Shown: positions 1 to 5,592, counted from the stretch's first letter. The stretch is 9,320 bases of DNA from Spirochaeta sp. (GCA_020201015.1 JAIVHN010000049.1:1-9320), one strand, 5' to 3'. The notes: generated by a model from the letters alone, not told the origin. Made by a program: numbers and translations.

Positions 1-1035
1 GACCTTGGAGTCATAGAACAGCAGCTGCGGGCTGCATATCAAATCGTCGAGGTTGAACGTAAAGGGGCGGAGTACTCGGTCCGCGAGTTTGGGTATAACT
101 CAATCCACTATCTTCTACAGGTGCCCATGGATATGCTGCAGCGTGCGGGCTTTGAAGATGCGCAGATTTGTGAGGTGCAGGTGAGGACAATCCTGCAGGA
201 TGCCTGGGCCGAGGTTGAGCATGAACTTATATATAAGAACGAGTTCAGCCCCTTCGACGAGCCGTTGCGGCGCAAGCTTGCGGCGCTCAACGCCAATCTG
301 TCGCTTTCGGACATCATCTTTCAAGAAATTCGAGAATATCAGCGCCAGCTTCAGTCCGAGCTTCGCAAGCGCCGGCGCGGCTTTCACTCAAAAGTTTCCG
401 AGCTGAGCATGGGAGATGGAAACGGTCATACTTCAGCCCTTCGTGTGAGCACTGGCTTGGGTGAACTGCCCGGGCCGGGAAACGATACCGATGGTTTTGC
501 AGACGAGGAAAACGCCCTGGAGATGTATCATAGCGCCATTGTTGCCTCGGGGGGAGACTCGGTAGACAATCTGCTACTGCAGGCCCTGCTGGCACATAAT
601 AGCGGCGACTTAGAACGCGCGGTGGAGCTCTACGGCCGCATCCTTCAACATGACCCGAAACCCGCTACGCAGGCGGTAATTCTTGTACATCGAGGTATGG
701 CTGAGTTCTCACGTGCACAATATGATAAAGCTATTCGGGACTTCACGAAGACACTTGAGCTTGACGCCGCTAACGTGAAAGCGCTCTATTATCGAGGGAC
801 GGTGCTTCGCATGATGGGCCGTCATGGTGAATCCCTTGCCGATTTCGACCGATGCTTAGATATCGACCCGTATCAATTTGATGGTCTATATGCACGAGCA
901 CAGCTTCGCTTCGAGATAGGGGACTACGCCTTAGCAATGTCCGACTGTGACCGGGCACTTGCGCTGGAGCCGGATCTCCCGGAGCTCGGGCGCTTTCGCA
1001 CGCTTGTTGCCAAGGCGGTCGGAAAAACCATGTAG
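1..1035 (+). CDS. RelA/SpoT-domain nucleotide synthetase with C-terminal TPR repeats (5' partial)
   Basis: The frame is open from the first base, so the N-terminus lies outside the window; 344 residues are visible. Residues 31-36 read GYNSIH and 58-63 read EVQVRT, followed by a W-x3-EHE-x2-YK stretch (69-79). These are the C-terminal hallmarks of the RelA/SpoT (p)ppGpp synthetase fold; E58 matches the catalytic glutamate of the family. A basic helical segment follows to about 130, then a low-complexity linker (about 135-188), then four TPR-like repeats (about 189-220, 224-257, 258-291, 292-325) with the usual small/aromatic pattern. By family, the enzyme would transfer pyrophosphate from ATP to GTP or GDP in the cytoplasm; the TPRs would bind a partner or regulate activity. 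No hydrolase (HD), TGS or ACT domain is visible, so it looks like a small alarmone synthetase rather than a long Rel. A divergent non-ppGpp nucleotide transferase is also possible. The next gene starts 79 bases downstream. Confidence 0.85.
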   Translation, partial: DLGVIEQQLRAAYQIVEVERKGAEYSVREFGYNSIHYLLQVPMDMLQRAGFEDAQICEVQVRTILQDAWAEVEHELIYKNEFSPFDEPLRRKLAALNANLSLSDIIFQEIREYQRQLQSELRKRRRGFHSKVSELSMGDGNGHTSALRVSTGLGELPGPGNDTDGFADEENALEMYHSAIVASGGDSVDNLLLQALLAHNSGDLERAVELYGRILQHDPKPATQAVILVHRGMAEFSRAQYDKAIRDFTKTLELDAANVKALYYRGTVLRMMGRHGESLADFDRCLDIDPYQFDGLYARAQLRFEIGDYALAMSDCDRALALEPDLPELGRFRTLVAKAVGKTM

Positions 1036-1064
1036 ACCGTGGAGCGATGCTGGTTCTCCCGGCA

Positions 1065-1078
1065 GCAGCGGGCAGCGG
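1065..1078. repeat. Two tandem copies of a 7-bp unit
   Basis: GCAGCGG occurs twice head to tail (1065-1071, 1072-1078) in the 79-base gap between the Rel-TPR gene and the threonine aldolase gene. It is short and GC-rich, and may be a slippage product. Confidence 0.6.
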
Positions 1079-1094
1079 GCGCAAGTTCGACTAC

Positions 1095-1108
1095 GTGAGG
1101 AGCCTCAC
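1095..1108 (+). promoter_or_regulatory. Inverted repeat covering the upstream Shine-Dalgarno of the threonine aldolase gene
   Basis: GTGAGG-AG-CCTCAC is a perfect 6-bp inverted repeat; as RNA it would close as a 5-bp stem with a 4-base loop. It contains GAGGAG (1097-1102), the only Shine-Dalgarno-like sequence for the ATG at 1115, with a long 12-base spacing. The ATG at 1130 has its own GGAG at 1121-1124, 5 bases upstream. The hairpin could mask the first site and favour the second start. Regulation is inference only. Confidence 0.35.
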
Positions 1109-1114
1109 TAAACT

Positions 1115-2173
1115 ATGACTGGAGACGAAATGGATAGCACGATACCACAAAGATTTTTCGCATCCGATAATGCTGCACCTGTGCATGCTCGTGTTATGGA
1201 GGCGCTTGCTGACTGTAACACGGGGCATCAGCTTTCGTACGGTGCCGACCCGGTCACTGAACGGTGCCAGAGTATGTTTCGTGAACTCTTTGGAAAACAG
1301 AGCGAGACTTTTCTTGTCTACAACGGTACCGGAGCAAACGTAGTTTCGATTGCAGCGGCACTCCGCTCATACCAGGCGGTTATCTGTAGCGATGTAGCCC
1401 ACATTAACACCGATGAGTGTGGCGCTGTGGAAGCGCTTACCGGCTGCAAGCTTCTGCCTGTAGCTACCACCGACGGCAAGGTGAGTGTAGACAGATGTGC
1501 CGCCTTACTCCCTGACCCCAATTTTGTGCATCACGTACAGCCGGGGCTGCTCTCACTCACGCAAAGCAGTGAACTTGGGACAATCTATAACCCGGACGAA
1601 CTACGCAGCCTATGCGATTTCGCACATGAGCATGGCCTCTTGGTTCATATGGACGGAGCGCGGATTGCAAATGCAGCAGCGGCACTTGGCTGTTCGCTTG
1701 CCGAGGTTTCAATGGAATGCGGTGTTGACCTCCTCTCCTTTGGTGGAACCAAGAATGGGCTCATGTTTGGTGAAGCCATTGTATGTAGAAATCCTAACGC
1801 GCTTCCTGCCTTAGCTTTTTTGCGCAAGCAAACGGCGCAGCTTAACTCCAAGATGCGCTACATTGCAGCACAGTTTGAAGCGCTTCTGCAGGATGAACTG
1901 TGGAAGGAAAATGCGATGCGTGCCAACAAAGCTGCTGCAACGCTAACGGCAGGCTTAAAAGAGTTTCCCGAGTTGCGTTGGCCGGTTCAAGTTCAAGCAA
2001 ATGCTGTTTTCGTGCAGGTGCCGCTTGAATGGATCCCCTACCTTCAGCGCCACGAACTGTTCTATGTGTGGCAACCCGAGCAAGGTCTCATACGCCTCAT
2101 GTGCTCTTATGATACCGAAGAGCAAGACATAGATCGGCTGCTGAGTCGTTTTCGTGAGGCTGCGGGTCGGTAA
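1115..2173 (+). CDS. ltaE: Low-specificity L-threonine aldolase family PLP enzyme
   Basis: The 352-residue length is normal for the threonine aldolase/beta-eliminating lyase family (PLP fold type I), which cleaves L-threonine or L-allo-threonine to glycine and acetaldehyde in the cytoplasm. Visible motifs, numbered from the first ATG: the phosphate-binding NGTGAN (70-75), the likely ring-stacking H96 in DVAHINTDE, the ring-nitrogen aspartate in HMDGAR (D180), and the Schiff-base lysine in FGGTKNG (K213). The N-terminal FFASDNAAPVH segment is also typical of the family. Two starts are possible: ATG 1115 (GAGGAG 12 bases upstream, inside a hairpin) and ATG 1130 (GGAG 5 bases upstream), the latter giving 347 residues. 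The longer form is listed; 1130 is at least as likely. The last four codons and stop are exactly duplicated just downstream. Stereospecificity and the true in vivo substrate cannot be read from sequence. Confidence 0.9.
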   Translation: MTGDEMDSTIPQRFFASDNAAPVHARVMEALADCNTGHQLSYGADPVTERCQSMFRELFGKQSETFLVYNGTGANVVSIAAALRSYQAVICSDVAHINTDECGAVEALTGCKLLPVATTDGKVSVDRCAALLPDPNFVHHVQPGLLSLTQSSELGTIYNPDELRSLCDFAHEHGLLVHMDGARIANAAAALGCSLAEVSMECGVDLLSFGGTKNGLMFGEAIVCRNPNALPALAFLRKQTAQLNSKMRYIAAQFEALLQDELWKENAMRANKAAATLTAGLKEFPELRWPVQVQANAVFVQVPLEWIPYLQRHELFYVWQPEQGLIRLMCSYDTEEQDIDRLLSRFREAAGR

Positions 2174-2188
2174 GCTGCGGGTCGGTAA
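2159..2188. repeat. Exact 15-bp tandem duplication across the threonine aldolase stop codon
   Basis: GCTGCGGGTCGGTAA is present at 2159-2173 and again at 2174-2188 with no intervening base. The unit is five whole codons, so the second copy reads Ala-Ala-Gly-Arg-stop in the same frame. The protein is unchanged and a second in-frame TAA follows the first. This looks like a recent slippage or unequal-exchange event. Confidence 0.9.
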
Positions 2189-2196
2189 GCGCAGTC

Positions 2197-2227
2197 TTTA
2201 CCCAGAGTCGTCTCGGCCGAGTATACT
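2197..2227 (+). promoter_or_regulatory. Weak promoter candidate for the HPt gene
   Basis: TATACT (2222-2227) matches the -10 consensus at 5 of 6 positions. TTTACC (2197-2202) is a poor -35 match at a long 19-base spacing. Initiation near 2234 would leave a leader of about 25 bases containing the full Shine-Dalgarno. Plausible, but unsupported beyond the match. Confidence 0.3.
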
Positions 2228-2244
2228 TTACAGTAAGCCAATGT

Positions 2245-2251
2245 AGGAGGT
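2245..2251 (+). promoter_or_regulatory. Strong Shine-Dalgarno fixing the HPt start at 2259
   Basis: AGGAGGT is a complete anti-16S match, 7 bases before ATG 2259. It shows that translation was built to start in the frame that now ends at 2414, not at the in-frame ATG (2305) of the second half. Confidence 0.8.
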
Positions 2252-2258
2252 ACCAGAA

Positions 2259-2613
2259 ATGTCGCTATTAAAGGAATACGATATAGATGATTTTGTAGCG
2301 GTTTATGCGGGAGATACCGACATCATTATGGAAATCAGTGATATTTTCTTGGAGGAAGCTCCCCAGCGTCTGTCTGTCGGCTCTACAAACAGCACTCGCG
2401 TCCGGTTCCTATGACGGGGTTGACCGGGTGGCTCACTCGCTGGCCAACACCTCTGGTACTCTTAAGGCCGAAGCGACCTTGGGGCTGTCGCGTGCGGTGG
2501 AAAGCGCCGTGCGTTCGGGAAACAATAACGAAGTTGAAACCTTGTTGCCGCAACTTATAGAGTCACTGAGCGAAGTAATAAAAAAGGTTCGCGAATACCG
2601 CGACACATTGTAA
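2259..2613 (+). pseudogene. Frameshifted HPt (histidine phosphotransfer) domain protein
   Basis: From ATG 2259 the frame reads an HPt-like N-terminus (DDFVAVYAGDTDIIMEIS, then a FLEEAPQRLS helix) but runs into TGA at 2412-2414 after 51 codons. The rest of the HPt fold lies in another frame, ending at 2613: a LQTALASGSYDG helix, then AHSLANTSGTLKA with the phosphoacceptor histidine codon at 2434-2436, then the last two helices. The break falls at GTCTGTCTGTC (2368-2378). Dropping one 4-base unit joins both halves into a 116-residue protein, a normal length for a single HPt domain, with RLSALQ across the join. HPt proteins relay phosphate between hybrid sensor kinases and response regulators. 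As written the product would lack the histidine. Alternatives are a length-variable (phase-variable) repeat or an assembly error; a 4-base error is less usual than a homopolymer error. Confidence 0.8.
2368..2378. repeat. GTCT tetranucleotide repeat at the HPt frameshift
   Basis: GTCTGTCTGTC is 2.75 copies of a 4-base unit. One copy fewer restores the HPt frame, and each copy gained or lost changes frame. This is the expected footprint of slipped-strand mispairing. Confidence 0.75.
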
Positions 2614-2642
2614 AAGGCTCAACGCTGCTATGCAGGCAGGGC

Positions 2643-2993
2643 CTACTCGGGACGGCGTTCAGGTATTGGCTGGGGGTCTTGTCCAGAGGCAGCAAATTCA
2701 GGGCTTAAGAAAAGCGCACAAAAGCAATGCCCATACTCAGCTTGGTCTGGAATGTTGTAGTCACACGGACAGGTAATGTCTTTGTCGGCGGCTCGAGTTG
2801 CTTCGCCGTCACGACACGGACAAAGATAGTAACCGTACCGATTGTAATTTGTTGTTAAGCCCTGTATTAGATCCTCAAGGAATTCCGCATCCGGATTAAC
2901 AACCCACCCATTGTGTTGAGCTACGCGCCGCACAAATTCACGAGTCTGTTCAAGAGTCTTGTTTGTTGTGTTCACAGGCGCAGTTTCTTCCAT
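2643..2993 (-). CDS. Ferredoxin-thioredoxin reductase catalytic-type Fe-S protein
   Basis: This 116-residue protein carries the FTR catalytic signature: C58-P-C60, C75-P-C77 and C90-F-C92, with spacings of 14 and 12 residues. By analogy with the plant enzyme, C58, C75, C77 and C90 would hold a [4Fe-4S] cluster, and C60 and C92 would form the redox-active disulfide that accepts electrons from ferredoxin and reduces a thioredoxin-like partner. The third motif is CFC preceded by histidine, not the plant CHC, and the spacings differ from the plant CPC-x16-CPC-x8-CHC. It lies 9 bases downstream of the glutaredoxin-like gene on the same strand, so the neighbour is the obvious electron acceptor. No gene for the FTR variable subunit is in the window. 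No clear Shine-Dalgarno precedes the ATG at 2993; translational coupling to the upstream gene is likely. The gene converges on the HPt gene with a 29-base gap. Confidence 0.88.
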   Translation of the reverse strand: MEETAPVNTTNKTLEQTREFVRRVAQHNGWVVNPDAEFLEDLIQGLTTNYNRYGYYLCPCRDGEATRAADKDITCPCDYNIPDQAEYGHCFCALFLSPEFAASGQDPQPIPERRPE

Positions 2994-3002
2994 GTGTTCA
3001 TG

Positions 3003-3311
3003 CTATATCCCCAGTACCGACCGCCATTCCTTTTCAGTAAACCCAGAAAGAGCTTTTTCGCGGTTGTAAACAAGCACCGGAAAAATTGGTAAGCTGTCGT
3101 AGCGTGAGCGTAACTCGTCTTTAACTTCGCGCTTCAAATCAGGGTCAATCTGATCAAGAAAGACGTACTTGTAGGAAAGGTCCTGCTTTTTGAGAAAACT
3201 CATTGCACGCTTGCAAAATGCACAGGTGGAAAGTGCCAGCACGAGGATCTCCTTGCCCGTGTCGGTACCAGCCTCGCTTTGAAACTCGACACTATCTAGT
3301 ATATCCGCCAT
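3003..3311 (-). CDS. Glutaredoxin/NrdH-like thiol-disulfide protein
   Basis: This 102-residue thioredoxin-fold protein has the dithiol active site C30-A-F-C33 after the first beta strand (EILVLALSTC). A likely cis-proline is at P78 (IFPVLV), and a C-terminal SGFTEKEW resembles the SGF segment of NrdH redoxins rather than the glutathione-binding GG-D of classical glutaredoxins. It probably takes electrons from the adjacent FTR-type protein rather than from glutathione. The start at 3311 is chosen because AGGGAGGA (3326 down to 3319) sits 7 bases upstream; an in-frame ATG at 3332 would add seven residues but lacks a comparable site. It is the first gene of a two-gene unit with the FTR-type gene. 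Confidence 0.88.
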   Translation of the reverse strand: MADILDSVEFQSEAGTDTGKEILVLALSTCAFCKRAMSFLKKQDLSYKYVFLDQIDPDLKREVKDELRSRYDSLPIFPVLVYNREKALSGFTEKEWRSVLGI

Positions 3312-3318
3312 TAAGCGT

Positions 3319-3326
3319 TCCTCCCT
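3319..3326 (-). promoter_or_regulatory. Shine-Dalgarno selecting the glutaredoxin-like start at 3311
   Basis: On the minus strand AGGGAGGA lies 7 bases before ATG 3311 and inside the possible extension from ATG 3332, so it decides for the shorter protein. Confidence 0.8.
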
Positions 3327-3332
3327 CGTCAA

Positions 3333-3361
3333 ACTATAGACCGCGAATCGCCTTTCCGCAA
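3333..3361 (-). promoter_or_regulatory. Promoter candidate for the glutaredoxin/FTR unit
   Basis: On the minus strand TATAGT (3338 to 3333; 5 of 6 to the -10 consensus) lies 17 bases after TTGCGG (3361 to 3356; 3 of 6 to the -35). Initiation near 3326 would be at the edge of the Shine-Dalgarno, giving a very short leader. The -35 lies within the inverted repeat at 3349-3365. Confidence 0.4.
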
Positions 3362-3365
3362 GGCG
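3349..3365. promoter_or_regulatory. Inverted repeat, candidate operator in the divergent region
   Basis: CGCCTT-TCCGC-AAGGCG is a perfect 6-bp inverted repeat with a 5-base centre, between the two divergent promoter candidates and overlapping the minus-strand -35. A 7-bp direct repeat, CGTCAAA, also occurs at 3327-3333 and 3364-3370. A regulator binding here could affect both directions. There is no T tract, so it is not a typical terminator. Confidence 0.4.
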
Positions 3366-3380
3366 TCAAATCTTGCTACA

Positions 3381-3409
3381 TTGACAGCACCTTGCTTTTT
3401 TCGTAGTGT
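3381..3409 (+). promoter_or_regulatory. Promoter candidate abutting the start of the 524-residue protein gene
   Basis: TTGACA (3381-3386) is a perfect -35. TAGTGT (3404-3409), exactly 17 bases downstream, is a moderate -10 (3 of 6, including the key T-A and final T). The -10 ends only 6 bases before ATG 3416, and no Shine-Dalgarno is present, so the transcript could be leaderless. Confidence 0.5.
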
Positions 3410-3415
3410 TGCGCC

Positions 3416-4990
3416 ATGAATCCTGACCGGCCCGACCAAACTCATGGCGACTCAAATGGAGATGGATCTGCGGAAGGCTTTCTTAGTCGCTTGTTGGCGA
3501 CTTTTTTTAGCGGCGATGATCCGGACCGTGAGAAAAAAAAGCTCCTCAAGAACTTATCGAAAGAGCTAAAAAAGCGCAAATCAAAACTCTATAAGCCGCG
3601 TAATGAAGAGGCCGGTGTCGATATCGCCAAGTTCTTTTTTGATATTTATCGTGTTGTAGCTCCTGCCCAGGCAATTCTGCAGAATGCCTCAGCCTCCGGA
3701 GGTATCAAGAGCATTGTCATTGACTCATTCCTCAGTGATGAACAGCGCGAACTACGAGAGCGTTTTTCCGAGGACTCCATTCGCGAACGCTCCAAGAATA
3801 CCGACACCAAGGTCTTGGCCGAGGAACTGAGACAGACCATGATCAGTTTCTTTGGCTCCTTTGACTCCAAGAAAGTGAAAGAGATTAACGGGCTCTACAA
3901 CCAGCTCCTCTTGTTGTTGCAGTTTGTTCAGTACGACTACTATATGGTCTTGAAAAAATTCGACTCATCTCTCATGGAGGGTGATCAAGCTGCTAAACCT
4001 AAGTTTGAGCCTATTAGTGCAGAGTACATCATGGATGATCTTAAAGACTTTCTTGAGGTCGCAATGCCGCTTGATACAACTGCAGACTGGGACAAGGTGC
4101 TTGATGTGTTGCAGCTGTACCGCGGTGTTGAGGTTATTTCCCGTCCAGCCTTGAAAAAGGTGATGCAAGCCATTAAAGAAATGCAAGAATCCGAGCTGTT
4201 TCCTATGATTATTCAGCATGTTGAAAAAGATCCATACTGGAAACCTATGGTACGTATTCCAAATGAGAAAATCGTTGAGGCCCATCTGAACGCATTGAAA
4301 ACCTCCACTGAAGGTACCATGCAGAAGATTCTAACCGAAAGAAAGAATCTCAAGGTAGATCAGCTGTGTCGGCAGGTGTTTGGAACAACCAGCATTGTTC
4401 GTGCAAAGCACTATACCGAACAGGCAAACTCAATGTATGCCAAGCGGATGTTGGCTGGATATACACATGCTGCTGCTTTTAATTACATGAAAGCCTTTCT
4501 CTTGGATTACTTCAAGAAAGATATTCGCGAGGTAGTGCGTGATCTGCTGCTTGTTCGCGGGAAATGGTCCAGCAATATCACCTCACAGCAGCTGTCGGAC
4601 GGCTTTCACCAAGTTATGGAGGCAGCCGAGAAAGCGGTGCAGTTTGACGAATCCCTTGCGGAGGATGGTGAACGCGGAGCAAAGCTCAGAAAGGCCCTTG
4701 GGAGGGTCGTCGAGCGCGACAAGAGCTCAATTAAATTTGTCCGCGAGGGGCTGAAACAGGTGAACACCGAGGCGCAGGTTATGATTAACGAGGCAGCAAC
4801 CGGCCTTATTACTATAGCCAAACACCTTAAGGCATTAATAGAAGACCACAAGAAAACAAATCCGGAGCTATTGCTGAATTGGAAGGAGATTGAGGCCGCC
4901 GACGAAGAAGATATCGAACAACGAATGGTAGCTCTTTACAAGCGCATTCACGCCTTCGTTCAGCTTATGCAGATACACGTGCGCTCTTAA
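3416..4990 (+). CDS. Large helical protein of unknown function, probably spirochaete-restricted
   Basis: This 524-residue cytoplasmic-looking protein has no signal peptide and no membrane segment. An acidic, Asp/Gly-rich N-terminus (1-40) leads into a very lysine-rich helix (about 39-61, DREKKKLLKNLSKELKKRK), and the rest is mostly predicted amphipathic helix with alternating charge. I recognise no catalytic motif or nucleotide-binding loop. From memory it resembles a spirochaete family of unknown function (possibly DUF5312); this is unverified. The start at 3416 has no Shine-Dalgarno but follows a TTGACA promoter candidate immediately, and no better ATG lies nearby downstream. An A8 run (3533-3540) in the lysine-rich segment contains A-AAA-AAG in the zero frame. 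The last 26 bases overlap the 3' end of the convergent methyltransferase gene. Function cannot be assigned. Confidence 0.85.
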   Translation: MNPDRPDQTHGDSNGDGSAEGFLSRLLATFFSGDDPDREKKKLLKNLSKELKKRKSKLYKPRNEEAGVDIAKFFFDIYRVVAPAQAILQNASASGGIKSIVIDSFLSDEQRELRERFSEDSIRERSKNTDTKVLAEELRQTMISFFGSFDSKKVKEINGLYNQLLLLLQFVQYDYYMVLKKFDSSLMEGDQAAKPKFEPISAEYIMDDLKDFLEVAMPLDTTADWDKVLDVLQLYRGVEVISRPALKKVMQAIKEMQESELFPMIIQHVEKDPYWKPMVRIPNEKIVEAHLNALKTSTEGTMQKILTERKNLKVDQLCRQVFGTTSIVRAKHYTEQANSMYAKRMLAGYTHAAAFNYMKAFLLDYFKKDIREVVRDLLLVRGKWSSNITSQQLSDGFHQVMEAAEKAVQFDESLAEDGERGAKLRKALGRVVERDKSSIKFVREGLKQVNTEAQVMINEAATGLITIAKHLKALIEDHKKTNPELLLNWKEIEAADEEDIEQRMVALYKRIHAFVQLMQIHVRS

Positions 4991-5531
4991 GTAATGCCTG
5001 GCTCCCTTCAATTTCCATTCCTTCAATCTGCAGTAGCTGGCGTTTCATTGTAGAGCCGTCACTATGTGGTAAACTCCGCGCCGCATAACTACCAATACCT
5101 CCGGTACTGTGGAGCACCCGGTGGCAGGGTACGACAATGGGTACCGGATTATGTGCAACCGCGTTACCTACCGCTCGTGCAGCCTGCTGGCGCCCAATTT
5201 TCTGGGCAATCTCCCCGTAACTCACCGTCTCGCCGTACGAAATCTTCTGGAGGCGTGCCCATACACTGTGCTGAAACGGTGTTCCGTTGAGCTCTGGCAC
5301 CACGGTGAAGTCTTGCAGTTCACCACGAAAGTACGCGTCAAGTTGATACTCGAGCTCGCCGCAGGCGTACTTGTTCTCAACAACGCGGTACGGAACGTGT
5401 TTGGATGTAGCAAGGCTTACCACAAGAGGGGTGAATCCAATGCGGACCACTTTCCCTAATTTGTTGACAGCAAGGTATAAGGGGCCAAGGGGCGACAGGT
5501 AGGTGTGTGTGTAGAGAAGCTCTTCTTTCAT
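4965..5531 (-). CDS. ogt: Methylated-DNA--protein-cysteine S-methyltransferase
   Basis: This 188-residue protein has the size and plan of the Ogt/MGMT family, which removes alkyl groups from O6-alkylguanine (and O4-alkylthymine) by irreversible transfer to its own cysteine. The acceptor is C136 in VVPCHRVL, preceded by the family stretch GNAVAHNPVPI (122-132) and the likely arginine finger R119 of the recognition helix (QQAARAVGNA). A GGIGSY turn (144-149) and the helix MKRQLLQIEG (162-171) complete the C-terminal domain. The N-terminal domain (1-80) is the usual weakly conserved ribonuclease-like part. ATG 5531 has GAGGAG 6 bases upstream (5543-5538). It follows hflX on the same strand after 61 bases, so co-transcription is likely. 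The 3' end overlaps the convergent gene ending at 4990. A (CA)5 run lies in the first codons (5512-5503). Confidence 0.93.
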   Translation of the reverse strand: MKEELLYTHTYLSPLGPLYLAVNKLGKVVRIGFTPLVVSLATSKHVPYRVVENKYACGELEYQLDAYFRGELQDFTVVPELNGTPFQHSVWARLQKISYGETVSYGEIAQKIGRQQAARAVGNAVAHNPVPIVVPCHRVLHSTGGIGSYAARSLPHSDGSTMKRQLLQIEGMEIEGSQALLKSARVSA

Positions 5532-5592
5532 CTCGGTCTCCTCGTATGCCTTTTGTCATGGTGCCACAGTGCCGTGGACGTCTCACCGCGGG

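Noticed and set aside
2411..2414. ATGA overlap as a restart signal after the HPt frameshift
   Set aside because: The ATG at 2411 is in neither the N-terminal frame nor the histidine-bearing frame, so it cannot rescue the HPt domain.
2615..2644. AGGC ... GCCT with an inner CTGC-TAT-GCAG as a bidirectional terminator between the convergent HPt and FTR-type genes
   Set aside because: Stems are only 4 bp, interrupted, and no T tract follows on either strand.
5109..5459. 116-codon plus-strand open frame opposite the methyltransferase gene
   Set aside because: The minus-strand frame carries the full Ogt family signature; this one has no recognisable domain or Shine-Dalgarno.
5503..5512. (GT)5 run near the methyltransferase start as a phase-variation tract
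   Set aside because: Only five dinucleotide units, coding without interruption, and the gene is intact; too short to argue for switching.
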